64,000 bases of DNA from Pseudokineococcus marinus (GTDB taxonomy: Bacteria; Actinomycetota; Actinomycetes; Actinomycetales; Quadrisphaeraceae): the NCBI RefSeq assembly GCF_037482405.1, contig NZ_JBBHZZ010000002.1, positions 434,001 to 498,000 on the forward strand, read 5' to 3'. A model generated the notes under the pieces. The model made no database searches. It was not told the DNA's origin and was given only the letters and a program-made list of their open reading frames with translations. Shown here one piece after another: positions 16,266 through 25,059 of the stretch (its first letter is position 1; each line of letters begins with the position of its first letter). The position numbers and the translations under genes are program-made.

Positions 16266-17339
16266 TCAGGCGCGGGCGTACTGCGGCGGCAGCGGCAGCT
16301 CGACGCCGAGCTCGCGGGCGGCGCGCTGGGGCCAGCGCGGGTCGCGGAGCAGCGCGCGGGCGAGGAGGACGGCGTCGGCCTGGCCCTGCGCCACCACCTG
16401 GGCGGCCTGCGCGGGGTCGGTGATCATGCCGACGGCGCCCGTGGCGACCCCGGCGCCGCGGCGGACGGCCTCGGCGAGCGGCACCTGGTAGCCCGGGGCG
16501 ACGGGGATGCTCGCCCCCGGCACGAGACCGCCGCTGGAGACGTCGACGAGGTCGACGCCGTGCTCGCGCAGCCACCCCGACACCTCGACGACCTCGTCCA
16601 GCGTGAGGCCGCCCTCGGCCCAGTCGGTGCCGGAGACGCGGACGAGGACGGGCTTGCCGGCCGGCCACGCGGCGCGGACGGCGTCGACGACCTCGAGGAG
16701 GAGGCGGGCCCGACCGGCGAGGTCGCCGCCGTGGGCGTCCTCGCGGCGGTTGGCGAGCGGCGAGAGGAACTGGTGGAGCAGGTAGCCGTGGGCGGCGTGG
16801 ACCTCGACGACGTCGAAGCCCGCGGCGTCGGCACGGCGGGTGGCGGCGGCGAAGTCGTCGACGACGCGGCGCAGCCCGTCGGCGTCGAGGGCCCGCGGCT
16901 CGGCGTAGCCGCCGAAGGCCACGGCGCTGGGCGCGACCGTCGCCCACCCGCCCTCGGCGGCGGGGACGGAGCCGGAGCCGGCGGCGTCGAAGGGCCGGTA
17001 CGTCGACGCCTTGCGGCCGGCGTGGGCGAGCTGGACGCCGGCGCGGGAGCCGCGGGCGTGGACGAAGTCGACGACCCGCGCCCACGCGCGCGCCTGCTCG
17101 TCGCTCCAGAGGCCGGCGTCCTCCGGCGAGATGCGGCCCTCCGGGCTGACGGCAGCGGCCTCGGTGAGGACGAGGCCCGCGCCGCCGACGGCGAAGGCGC
17201 CGAGGTGCGCCAGGTGCCAGTCGTGGACGACGCCGGGGGCGCCGACCGGGTCGCAGGAGTACTGGCACATCGGCGAGACCCACACGCGGTTGGGGATCTC
17301 GACGTCGCGCAGCCGCAGGGGCTCGAAGAGGGAGGTCAC
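16266..17339 (-). CDS. Old yellow enzyme family NADPH dehydrogenase (NamA/YqjM type)
   Basis: FMN enzyme that reduces activated C=C bonds with NADPH. The 357-residue TIM barrel starts TSLFEPLRLRDVEIPNRVW. It has the YqjM-type cysteine in SPMCQYSCD, the QLAHAGRKAS active-site strand, and HAAHGYLLHQFLSPLANRRE with the substrate-binding His pair and the family Arg. The C-terminal FMN phosphate loop (MITDPAQAAQVV, DAVLLARALLRDPRW) is intact. The GTG at 17339 gives the family N-terminus; the upstream frame is unrelated. The physiological substrate is unknown. Confidence 0.93.
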   Translation of the reverse strand: MTSLFEPLRLRDVEIPNRVWVSPMCQYSCDPVGAPGVVHDWHLAHLGAFAVGGAGLVLTEAAAVSPEGRISPEDAGLWSDEQARAWARVVDFVHARGSRAGVQLAHAGRKASTYRPFDAAGSGSVPAAEGGWATVAPSAVAFGGYAEPRALDADGLRRVVDDFAAATRRADAAGFDVVEVHAAHGYLLHQFLSPLANRREDAHGGDLAGRARLLLEVVDAVRAAWPAGKPVLVRVSGTDWAEGGLTLDEVVEVSGWLREHGVDLVDVSSGGLVPGASIPVAPGYQVPLAEAVRRGAGVATGAVGMITDPAQAAQVVAQGQADAVLLARALLRDPRWPQRAARELGVELPLPPQYARA

Positions 17340-17422
17340 CTGGGCCGCAACCGCGCCCGACCTCCGTCGCTTCCCGCGACACCCGCTGCGGCCGGCGACC
17401 GGGCGACGCGGCGACCGGACGC

Positions 17423-19924
17423 CTACCCGGGACGGTCGCCTGCGTCGTCCGCCGCGGCCGCGAGCGGCGCCCCGTCCCGGCCCCCCGGCATGGGGTGGTG
17501 GACGCCGCCGTGGGGCCAGCGCCAGCCGCTGATCTCCGGCGGGTCCTCGCCGTGGAGGTAGGCGAACTCGCGGGCGCGGCGCCGTGCGTCGAGGAGCCGC
17601 TGGCGCAGGGCGGCGTACCGCGGGACGAGGCCGGGCACGTGGTCGATGACGTCGACGGCCAGGCGGAAGCGGTCGGTCTCGTTGGAGGACACCATGTCGA
17701 ACGGCGTCGTCGTCGTGCCCTCCTCGATGAAGCCGCGCACGTGGAAGCTCGCGTGGTTGGTGCGCTTGTAGGTGAGGCGGTGCACGAGGCTCGGGTAGCC
17801 GTGGAAGGCGAAGACGACGGGCCGGTCGTGGGTGAAGACGGTGTCGAACTCGGCGTCGGAGAGGCCGTGGGGGTGCTCGCGGTCGCTCTGGAGCCGCATG
17901 AGGTCGACGACGTTGACGAAGCGCACCTTGAGCTCGGGCAGGTGGGTGCGCACCAGGTCGACGGCGGCGAGCGCCTCGAGCGTGGGGACGTCGCCCGCCG
18001 AGGCGATGACGACGTCCGGCTCCTCGCCCTCGTCGGTGGAGGCCCAGTCCCAGATGCCGAGGCCGCGGGCGCAGTGCTCGACGGCCTCCTGCACGGGCAG
18101 GTAGTCGTGGACCATCTGCTTCCCGGCGACGACGACGTTGATGTAGTGCCGGCTGCGCAGGCAGTGGTCCATGGTCGACAGGAGCGTGTTGGCGTCCGGC
18201 GGCAGGTAGATGCGGGCGATCTCGGCCTTCTTGTTCGCCACGTGGTCGAGGAAGCCGGGGTCCTGGTGGGAGAACCCGTTGTGGTCCTGGCGCCAGACGT
18301 GGCTGGACAGCAGGTAGTTCAGCGAGGGCAGCGGGTCGCGCCAGGGCAGCTGGCTCGTCACCTTCAGCCACTTGGCGTGCTGGTTGACCATCGAGTCGAC
18401 GATGTGGATGAAGGCCTCGTAGCTCGTCAGGACGCCGTGCCGCCCCGTGAGCAGGTACCCCTCGAGCCACCCCTGGAGGAGGTGCTCGCTGAGCACCTCC
18501 ATGACCCGGCCGGACGGGCGCATGCGGTCGTCCTCGGCGTCGCCGCGCACGGCCCACGCCCGGCCGACGGCCTCGACGACGGCCTGGAGGCGGTTGCTCG
18601 CGACCTCGTCGGGGCCGAAGAGGCGGAACGTCGTGCCGTTGTCGCGCGCCACCTCGGCGAGCCAGTCGCCGAGCACGGTCGTCGGCGAGTGGACGCTCCC
18701 GCCGGGCTCGCGGACCTCGACGGCGTGACGGCGGAAGTCGGTGAGGCGCAGCGGTCGTGAGACCGAACCGCCGTTCGTCCGCGGGTCGTCGCTCATCCGC
18801 CGCCCGCGCGGCGGCACCATGTCGAGAAGGTCCTGCTGCGGGACGCCGTCCTCGGTGAAGAGCTCCTCGGGACGGTAGGAGCGCATCCACGCCTCGAGCT
18901 GGCGGCGGGCGTCCTCGTCGCCGCGGACCTCGGAGATGGGCACCTGGTGGGCGCGCCACGTGCCCTCGACCCGGGACCCGTCGACCTCCTGCGGCCCCGT
19001 CCACCCCTTCGGCGTGCGCAGCACGAGCAGGGGCCAGCGGGGCACGTCGGCGGCGTCGGTCACCTCGGCGTCGTCCGCGCCGGCGCGGGTCCGCCCCCGG
19101 GCGCGGGCCTGGATCGCGGCGATGCCGTCGAGGCAGTCGTCGAGCGCGGCCGCGAGCCGGCGGTGGACGTCCGCGGACGTCTCGCCCTCGAGCGGCCCCT
19201 CGACGACGACGGGGGCGTAGCCGCGGCCCCCGAGGTGAGCCACGAGGTCCTGGTCCGACAGCCGCGCCAGCGTCGTCGGGTTCGCGATCTTCCAGCCGTT
19301 GAGGTGCAGCACCGGCAGGACGGCCCCGTCGCGGGCGGCGTCGACGAAGGCCGTGGACTGCCACGACGCCTGCAGCGGCCCGGTCTCCGCCTCGCCGTCG
19401 CCGACGACGCAGAAGACGACGAGGTCGGGGTCGTCGAAGGCGGCCCCGTGCGCGTGCGCCAGCGAGTAGCCGAGCTCGCCGCCCTCGTGGATCGACCCGG
19501 GGACGTCGGCGGCCACGTGGCTGGGGATCCCGCCGGGGAAGCTGAACTGGCGGAACAGCTTCCCCATGCCCGCGGCGTCCCGGGTCACGTCGGGGTAGAC
19601 GTCGGACCACGTGCCCTCGAGCCAGGTGCTCGCGACGATCGCCGGCCCGCCGTGGCCCGGCCCGGTGACGAACATCGCCTCGAGGTCGCGCTCGCGCACG
19701 CAGCGGTTGGCGTGCGCCCACAGGAGGTTGAGGCCCGGCGTCGTCCCCCAGTGGCCGAGCAGGCGCGGCTTGGTGCTCTCCGCCGCCAGCGGGCGGGTCA
19801 GGAGCGGGTCGTCGCCCATGAGGTAGATCTGGCCGACGGCGAGGTAGTTGGCCGCTCGCCACCACCGGTCGAGGCCCTCCACCTCGGCGTCGTCCAGCAC
19901 TCGGCCGTCCCCGCTGCTCGCCAT
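17423..19924 (-). CDS. xfp: Xylulose-5-phosphate/fructose-6-phosphate phosphoketolase
   Basis: A thiamine diphosphate enzyme that cleaves xylulose-5-P or fructose-6-P with phosphate to acetyl-phosphate. The 833-residue protein shows the family N-terminus (DRWWRAANYLAVGQIYL), LLGHWGTTPGLNL, TGPGHGGPA, the ThDP motif VVGDGEAETGPLQASWQS, HLNGWKIANPT, and the C-terminal EAFIHIVDSMVNQHAKWLK and FSHQDPGFLDH. The ATG at 19924 is preceded by CACGCT and a six-base spacer, consistent with leaderless transcription. It is divergent from the formaldehyde dehydrogenase gene. No acetate kinase or phosphotransacetylase is in the window. Confidence 0.96.
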   Translation of the reverse strand: MASSGDGRVLDDAEVEGLDRWWRAANYLAVGQIYLMGDDPLLTRPLAAESTKPRLLGHWGTTPGLNLLWAHANRCVRERDLEAMFVTGPGHGGPAIVASTWLEGTWSDVYPDVTRDAAGMGKLFRQFSFPGGIPSHVAADVPGSIHEGGELGYSLAHAHGAAFDDPDLVVFCVVGDGEAETGPLQASWQSTAFVDAARDGAVLPVLHLNGWKIANPTTLARLSDQDLVAHLGGRGYAPVVVEGPLEGETSADVHRRLAAALDDCLDGIAAIQARARGRTRAGADDAEVTDAADVPRWPLLVLRTPKGWTGPQEVDGSRVEGTWRAHQVPISEVRGDEDARRQLEAWMRSYRPEELFTEDGVPQQDLLDMVPPRGRRMSDDPRTNGGSVSRPLRLTDFRRHAVEVREPGGSVHSPTTVLGDWLAEVARDNGTTFRLFGPDEVASNRLQAVVEAVGRAWAVRGDAEDDRMRPSGRVMEVLSEHLLQGWLEGYLLTGRHGVLTSYEAFIHIVDSMVNQHAKWLKVTSQLPWRDPLPSLNYLLSSHVWRQDHNGFSHQDPGFLDHVANKKAEIARIYLPPDANTLLSTMDHCLRSRHYINVVVAGKQMVHDYLPVQEAVEHCARGLGIWDWASTDEGEEPDVVIASAGDVPTLEALAAVDLVRTHLPELKVRFVNVVDLMRLQSDREHPHGLSDAEFDTVFTHDRPVVFAFHGYPSLVHRLTYKRTNHASFHVRGFIEEGTTTTPFDMVSSNETDRFRLAVDVIDHVPGLVPRYAALRQRLLDARRRAREFAYLHGEDPPEISGWRWPHGGVHHPMPGGRDGAPLAAAADDAGDRPG

Positions 19925-20123
19925 CGCCCCAGCGTGGGCCCCCCGGCGCCGGGGCACACCTCGGGCTCGCCGCCGCGAGGGGGGCGCCGACGACGGGGTG
20001 CACCGTCGGGTCGGCTGAGAACCGTTGTCGACGTGCGGTCCGGGCCGCGGCGTTCCTACGGTCGAGGCACGCCAGCGCCCCGAGACACGGGGCCGACGCG
20101 AACAGCACCGGGAGGTCTCCACC

Positions 20124-21254
20124 GTGCGAGCACTCGTCTACAACGGCCCCAAGGACGTCAGCGTCGTCGACGTCCCCGACGCCGAGATCGAGGCGCCGAC
20201 CGACGCCGTCGTCAAGATCACGACGACGAACATCTGCGGGTCGGACCTGCACATGTACGAGGGTCGGACCGACGTCGAGCAGGGCAAGGTCCTCGGCCAC
20301 GAGAACATGGGCGTCGTCGAGGAGGTCGGTCCCGGCGTCACGCGCCTCAAGAAGGGCGACCGCGTCTCGCTGCCCTTCAACATCGCCTGCGGCCACTGCC
20401 GCAACTGCACGCAGGGCAAGACGGCCTTCTGCCTCGAGGTGAACCCCGGCTCGGCCGGCGGCGCCTACGGCTACGCCGACATGGGCCCCTACAGCGGCGG
20501 CCAGGCGGAGTACCTGCGGGTGCCCTTCGCCGACTTCAACGCGCTGCGGCTGCCGGGCGGCACCGAGCACGAGAACGACTTCACGATGCTCTCGGACATC
20601 TTCCCCACCGGCTGGCACGGCACCCGGCTCGCCGGCCTCCAGCCGGGCGAGTCCGTCGCCATCATGGGCGCCGGCCCCGTCGGCCTCATGGCGGCGCTGT
20701 CGGCGCGCATCCAGGGCGCCGACCAGATCTACGTCGTCGACATGCAGCCCGACCGCCTGCGCCTCGCCGAGCAGGTCGGCGCCACCCCCGTCGACTTCTC
20801 GAAGGGGTCGGCCGAGGAGCAGATCATGGAGGCGACGAAGGGCGTCGGCGTCGACCGCGGCGTCGAGGCCGTCGGCTGGCAGGCCCACGACCACTCGGGC
20901 GACGAGCACCCGGCCGGCACGCTCGACACCCTCGTCGAGGTCGTCCGCGCCACGGGCGGCATCGGCGTCGTCGGCGTCTTCCCGCCGGCCGACCCGAACG
21001 GCCCCGACCCGGACATGCAGGAGGGGCGCCTGCGCTTCCCCTTCGGGCAGTTCTTCTTCAAGGGCCAGTCCATGGGCACCGGCCAGTGCAACACCAAGGC
21101 CTACAACCGCCAGCTGCGCGACCTCATCATCGCGGGCAAGGCCGACCCGGGGTTCATCGTCAGCCACGAGCTCTCGCTCGAGGACGCCGCCAGCGGCTAC
21201 GAGCACTTCGACAACCGCGAGGACGGGTGGACGAAGGTGCTGCTGCACCCGTGA
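20124..21254 (+). CDS. Zinc-dependent, glutathione-independent formaldehyde dehydrogenase type alcohol dehydrogenase
   Basis: A 376-residue medium-chain dehydrogenase. Catalytic zinc ligands are seen in NICGSDLHMYEG and LGHENMGVVEEVG, and structural zinc ligands in CGHCRNCTQGKTAFC. The NAD fold carries GAGPVGLMAALSARIQGA, and the insertion VGWQAHDHSGDEHPAGTLD is typical of the Pseudomonas putida FdhA-like subgroup, which dismutates or oxidises formaldehyde with tightly held NAD. GTG 20124 has GGAGG eight bases upstream. A possible -10 (TACGGT, 20057-20062) gives a short leader. It is divergent from phosphoketolase, separated by about 200 bp. Confidence 0.9.
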   Translation: MRALVYNGPKDVSVVDVPDAEIEAPTDAVVKITTTNICGSDLHMYEGRTDVEQGKVLGHENMGVVEEVGPGVTRLKKGDRVSLPFNIACGHCRNCTQGKTAFCLEVNPGSAGGAYGYADMGPYSGGQAEYLRVPFADFNALRLPGGTEHENDFTMLSDIFPTGWHGTRLAGLQPGESVAIMGAGPVGLMAALSARIQGADQIYVVDMQPDRLRLAEQVGATPVDFSKGSAEEQIMEATKGVGVDRGVEAVGWQAHDHSGDEHPAGTLDTLVEVVRATGGIGVVGVFPPADPNGPDPDMQEGRLRFPFGQFFFKGQSMGTGQCNTKAYNRQLRDLIIAGKADPGFIVSHELSLEDAASGYEHFDNREDGWTKVLLHP

Positions 21255-21345
21255 CGGCCGGGCGCCCGGGCTCCGTCGGCGCCTCCGGGGAGGCGCCCGA
21301 CGGGTCCGGCACGCGCATCGGCGGCCGGGGGCCCACCCTGGACCG

Positions 21346-22776
21346 GTGACCTCGAGCACCGACCAGCGCGACGACGACACCCGCCTCCGGCGCAGCGTCA
21401 CCGGACCCCTGCTCCTGCTGTTCGTCCTCGGGGACGTCCTGGGAGCAGGGGTCTACGCGCTCGTGGGCACCATCGCGGCCGAGGTGGGCGGAGCGGTCTG
21501 GCTGCCCCTCCTCGTCGCGCTCGGCATGGCGATGCTGACGGCGACGTCCTACGCCGAGCTCGTCACCAAGTACCCCCGGGCCGGCGGGGCCGCCGTCTTC
21601 GCCCAGCGCGCCTTCGGCCGCCCCTGGGTCTCCTTCCTCGTCGGCTGGTCGATGCTCGCGGCCGGGGTCACGAGCGCCGCCGGCCTGGCCGTGGCCTTCG
21701 GCGGCGACTACCTCAGCCCCTTCCTCGACGTCCCGACCGCGCTCGTCGCGCTCGTCTTCCTCGGCGCCGTCGCGCTCCTCAACGCCCGCGGCATCAAGGA
21801 GTCCCTGGGGGCGAACGTCGTGATGACGCTCGTCGAGGTGGGCGGTCTCCTGCTCGTCGTCGTCCTGGGGGCGCTGGTGCTCGGGCGGGGCGACGGGGAC
21901 CTCGGGCGGGCCCTGGAGATGCCGGCCGACGTCTCGCCGTGGGCGGCCGTGCTCGGGGCCGCCCTCATCGCCTTCTACTCCTTCGTCGGCTTCGAGACCT
22001 CCGCCAACCTGGCCGAGGAGGTCCGGGACGTCCGGCGCACCTACCCCCGGGCGCTCTTCAGCTCGCTGCTGGTGGCCGGCGTCGTCTACGTGCTGGTCGC
22101 CCTCGCCGCGGTGGCCGTCCTGCCGCCCGAGGAGCTCGAGAGCACGAGCGGCCCCCTCCTGGCGGTCGTGGGGGGGGGGGGGGNNNNNNNNNNNNNNNNN
22201 NNNNNNNNNNNNNNNNNNNNNNNNNNNNNNNNNNNNNNNNNNNNNNNNNNNNNNNNNNNNNNNNNNNTGGCGGTCGTGGACGCCGCCGGCGGCGTCCCCT
22301 CGTGGCTCTTCGGCCTCGTCGCGCTGGTGGCCGTGGCCAACGGGGCGCTGCTGACCATGGTCATGGCGAGCCGGCTCGCCTACGGCATGGCCCAGGAGGG
22401 CCTGCTGCCGGCGGCGCTCGGCCGCACCCTCCCCCGCCGCAGGACGCCGTGGGTCGCGGTCGTCGTCACGACCGCCCTGGCGATGGCGCTGACGCTCGTC
22501 GGCGGCCTCGAGACCCTGGCCAGCACGGTGGTGCTGCTCCTGCTCGTGGTCTTCACGAGCACCAACGCCGCGGTGCTCGTGCTGCGTCGGGACGAGGTGC
22601 CGCACGAGCACTTCCGCGCCCCGACGGCCCTGCCGGTGCTGGCGCTCGTCTCGGTCGTCGTCCTGCTCACCCAGCAGCCGGCGCGCAACTGGCTCATCGG
22701 CGGCGCGCTGCTGGCGCTCGGCGCGCTCGTGCACCTGCTCACGCGCACCCGGAGCGGTCGCTCCACCCCCGCCTGA
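21346..22776 (+). CDS. APC family amino acid permease (interrupted by an assembly gap)
   Basis: A cationic-amino-acid-transporter-like permease with about 12 membrane segments. The N-terminal GDVLGAGVYALVGTIAAEVGG is the APC substrate and sodium motif, and FYSFVGFETSANLAEEVRDV is the helix-6 loop consensus. As given, the ORF contains 14 G then 84 N (22170-22267). The frame is open on both sides and continues in register. TGGCGGTCGTGG occurs on both sides of the gap, so the true protein probably reads ...SGPLLAVVDAAGGVPSWLF and is about 440 residues. CACCCT six bases before the GTG suggests a leaderless start. Confidence 0.9.
   Translation: MTSSTDQRDDDTRLRRSVTGPLLLLFVLGDVLGAGVYALVGTIAAEVGGAVWLPLLVALGMAMLTATSYAELVTKYPRAGGAAVFAQRAFGRPWVSFLVGWSMLAAGVTSAAGLAVAFGGDYLSPFLDVPTALVALVFLGAVALLNARGIKESLGANVVMTLVEVGGLLLVVVLGALVLGRGDGDLGRALEMPADVSPWAAVLGAALIAFYSFVGFETSANLAEEVRDVRRTYPRALFSSLLVAGVVYVLVALAAVAVLPPEELESTSGPLLAVVGGGGXXXXXXXXXXXXXXXXXXXXXXXXXXXXXAVVDAAGGVPSWLFGLVALVAVANGALLTMVMASRLAYGMAQEGLLPAALGRTLPRRRTPWVAVVVTTALAMALTLVGGLETLASTVVLLLLVVFTSTNAAVLVLRRDEVPHEHFRAPTALPVLALVSVVVLLTQQPARNWLIGGALLALGALVHLLTRTRSGRSTPA
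22170..22267. other. Poly-G run and N gap, probable assembly artefact
   Basis: Fourteen consecutive G (22170-22183) precede 84 N (22184-22267). The 12-mer TGGCGGTCGTGG is found immediately before (22160-22171) and immediately after (22268-22279), 108 bp (36 codons) apart. Confidence 0.85.
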
Positions 22777-22813
22777 GCGCGCGCTCCGGCGGGGCGCTGG
22801 TCACGCTGTCCCC

Positions 22814-23008
22814 GTGACCTCCTCGGTGGTGACCGTCCTCGGCGTCGTCCTCATGGCCCTCGGGCTCCTCTTCACGCTGCAGGGCGTCGGCCTCGTCGGG
22901 GGCAGCCCCATGACGGGAAGCCCCTTCTGGGCGACCGCCGGCCCGGTCATCGCCCTCGTCGGCCTCTGGCTCGCCGTCCTGCGGAGGGTCGGGCGCCGCC
23001 GCGGCTAG
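22814..23008 (+). CDS. Small two-helix membrane protein
   Basis: Sixty-four residues with two hydrophobic segments (about 4-26, VVTVLGVVLMALGLLFTLQG; and 39-57, ATAGPVIALVGLWLAVLRR) joined by the short loop GGSPMTGSPFWA and ending in a basic tail. Similar GGSPMTG-type proteins are common in actinobacteria; the function is unknown. The GTG start is preceded by CACGCT and six bases (leaderless). Its TAG stop is also the beginning of the TAGCCT box of the next gene. Confidence 0.7.
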   Translation: MTSSVVTVLGVVLMALGLLFTLQGVGLVGGSPMTGSPFWATAGPVIALVGLWLAVLRRVGRRRG

Positions 23009-23017
23009 CCTCGGCAG

Positions 23018-23905
23018 GTGGAGGCACCGCTGCGGTACCGCTCCGACGACGAGGACAGCGGCCGCTGGGACGGCGTGCCGCTGCGGGCGGGCGACGTCGT
23101 CGTCAGCACGCGATCGAAGCACGGGACGACGTGGGTGCAGGCGGTGCTCCTCCACCTCCTCCACGGCCCGGGCCCGCTGCCCGACCGCCTGCCGGTGCTG
23201 GCGCCGTGGGTCGACCACCTCGTCGAGCCGGTCGACGCGCTCGCGGCCCGCCTCGCCGCGCAGGACCACCGACGGGTCCTCAAGACGCACACGCCCCTCG
23301 ACGGCGTCCCGCTCGTCGAGGGCGTGACGTACGTCGTCGCAGCGCGGCACCCGCTCGACGCCGCCGTCTCGCTCTTCCACCAGGGCGCGAACCTCGACCG
23401 GGCCGCCCTGGCCCGCCTGAGCGGTGCGCCCCGCCCCGACGCCGGACCGGCGCGCGAGCGCCCGCCGCTGACGGAGTGGCTGGCGCGGTGGGTCGACGAC
23501 GCCCCCGACCCGCGGGCCGCGCTGGACTCCCTGCCCGGCGTCGCCCTGCACCTCACCGACGCCTGGGCGCGTCGCACGGGTCCGCACGACGTGGCCCTCG
23601 TCCACTACGCCGACCTGCTCGCCGACCTGCCCGGCGAGGTGCGGCGCCTCGCGGACCGCCTCGGCGTCGACGCCTCGCCGGACGAGGTCCGGGCCGTCGC
23701 CGCGGCGACGACCCTCGGCGCGATGCGGGAGCGGGCCGACGAGGTCGCGCCCGACGCCGGCGTCCTGCTCGACCGGCGCGCCTTCTTCCGGGGCGGCCGA
23801 TCGGGCGACGGGCGGGCCGCGGCGCCGGCCGACGTCCTCGCGCGCTACGACGCCCGGGCGCGCGAGCTGCTCCCCGACGACCTGCGGGCCTGGCTCCACC
23901 GCTGA
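23018..23905 (+). CDS. Sulfotransferase domain protein
   Basis: A 295-residue PAPS-dependent sulfotransferase-like protein. The 5'-phosphosulfate loop is STRSKHGTTWVQ (about residue 30) and the 3'-phosphate motif is AARHPLDAAVSLFHQG (about residue 110). KTHTPLDGVPL supplies the catalytic-type His. The C-terminal half follows the family pattern (HYADLLADLPGEVRRLADRLG, RRAFFRGG). The acceptor is unknown. TAGCCT (23006-23011) lies six bases before the GTG and overlaps the stop of the previous gene, so the two genes may have separate leaderless transcripts. Confidence 0.82.
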   Translation: MEAPLRYRSDDEDSGRWDGVPLRAGDVVVSTRSKHGTTWVQAVLLHLLHGPGPLPDRLPVLAPWVDHLVEPVDALAARLAAQDHRRVLKTHTPLDGVPLVEGVTYVVAARHPLDAAVSLFHQGANLDRAALARLSGAPRPDAGPARERPPLTEWLARWVDDAPDPRAALDSLPGVALHLTDAWARRTGPHDVALVHYADLLADLPGEVRRLADRLGVDASPDEVRAVAAATTLGAMRERADEVAPDAGVLLDRRAFFRGGRSGDGRAAAPADVLARYDARARELLPDDLRAWLHR

Positions 23906-23921
23906 GGCGGTGCTCCCGGAC

Positions 23922-24085
23922 GCGAAGGTGACGCCCCCTCCACCTCGGAGGCCCCCTCGGACGCGAAGGTGACGCCCCCTTCACCCCAGGAGCACCCTCA
24001 GGCGCGAAGGTGACGCCTCCTTCACCCCCGGAAGCTCCTCGACCGCGAAGGTGACGCCTCCTCCACCCGGAGGACGTGAGGGAGC
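23922..24085. repeat. 41-bp tandem array between convergent genes
   Basis: Four units start at 23922, 23963, 24004 and 24045, exactly 41 bp apart, each beginning GCGAAGGTGACGCC. Inside each, GGTGA can pair with TCACC downstream (the fourth unit and the first are least symmetric). The array fills the whole interval between the sulfotransferase and RNase Z stop codons. The sequence is unrelated to the thrB-rho array, yet the period is the same. Confidence 0.9.
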
Positions 24086-24088
24086 GCC

Positions 24089-25018
24089 TCAGCGCCGCGG
24101 CGGGACGGCGACGCGCTCGAGGTCGACGGCGGCGACGACGTCGTCGTGCTCCTCGCGCGCCTGAGCCAGCAGGGGCGCGACGTCGGGGTACCGCGAGGAG
24201 AAGTGCGTGAGCACGAGCCGCCGCGCCCCGGCCTGCCGGGCGACGCGCCCGGCCTGGCGCGCCGTGAGGTGCCCGTAGGGCTCGGCCAGCTCCTCCTCGG
24301 CGTCGGCGAAGGTGGCCTCGCAGACGAGCAGGTCGGCTCCGGCGGCGGCGCGCAGCGCGCCCTCGCACCAGCGGGTGTCCTCGACGACGGCGACGACCTG
24401 GCCGGGGCGGTGCTCGCTCACCTCCTCGAGCGCGACGACGCCCGACGCCGTCCGCAGCCGCCCCTCGCGCTGGAGGACGCCGACCTCCGGCCCGCTGATC
24501 CCGCGGGCGGCCAGCTGCGCGGGCAGCATCCGCCGGCCGTCCGGCTCGACGAGCCGGTAGGCGCACGCAGGGACGCGGTGGTCGAGCGCGACCGCGTGGA
24601 GCACGGCACCCCCGACGACCAGCGGCGTGCCGTCGGGCCGGCGGACCAGACCGTCGTCCTCGACGGGGCACGGGAGCGCCAGCGACCCCGCGTGCGCCGC
24701 GGCGCCGAGCAGGTGCCCGACGAGGGGAGCCGCGGCGACCGGGAAGACGAGGGGCACCGGCGTCGTCAGCCCGTCCATGGCCCGCCGCTGCAGCACCCCG
24801 GGGAGCCCGAGGACGTGGTCGCCGTGCTCGTGCGTGAGCGCGACGACGTCGACGTCGGACGCCGAGACGCCCGCCAGCAGCATCTGCCGCTGCGTGCCCT
24901 CCCCCGGGTCGACGAGCAGGCCCGCGCCGTCCCAGCGCAGCAGGTGCCCCGAGTGGTTCCGGGTGCGGGTGGGCACGGCCGAGGACGTCCCCAGGACGAC
25001 GAGCTCGCGGGCCGGCAC
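24089..25018 (-). CDS. rnz: Ribonuclease Z, tRNA 3' endonuclease
   Basis: Metallo-beta-lactamase fold nuclease that matures tRNA 3' ends. The 309-residue product begins VPARELVVLGTSSAVPT, with the metal site HEHGDH in LTHEHGDHVLGLPG (about residue 60), further ligands in CEATFADAEEELA, and a C-terminal LTHFSSRY. SAVPTRTRNHSG is typical of bacterial RNase Z. The GTG at 25018 lies six bases after TACCGT on the minus strand (leaderless). The open frame runs far upstream into the neighbouring damaged gene and is not part of it. Confidence 0.93.
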   Translation of the reverse strand: MPARELVVLGTSSAVPTRTRNHSGHLLRWDGAGLLVDPGEGTQRQMLLAGVSASDVDVVALTHEHGDHVLGLPGVLQRRAMDGLTTPVPLVFPVAAAPLVGHLLGAAAHAGSLALPCPVEDDGLVRRPDGTPLVVGGAVLHAVALDHRVPACAYRLVEPDGRRMLPAQLAARGISGPEVGVLQREGRLRTASGVVALEEVSEHRPGQVVAVVEDTRWCEGALRAAAGADLLVCEATFADAEEELAEPYGHLTARQAGRVARQAGARRLVLTHFSSRYPDVAPLLAQAREEHDDVVAAVDLERVAVPPRR

Positions 25019-25059
25019 GGCGCGACGGTAGGCGACGACCGGGCGCGCCGCCCGGGTGC

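Noticed and set aside
15956..16423. Plus-strand ORFs running through the palindrome
   Set aside because: Arg/Pro/Ala-rich composition on both strands reflects base composition, and the region is explained by the inverted repeat.
16266..21401. Minus-strand open frame of 1711 codons spanning three genes
   Set aside because: Only its last 357 codons are protein-like (old yellow enzyme); the rest is out of frame under phosphoketolase and the dehydrogenase gene.
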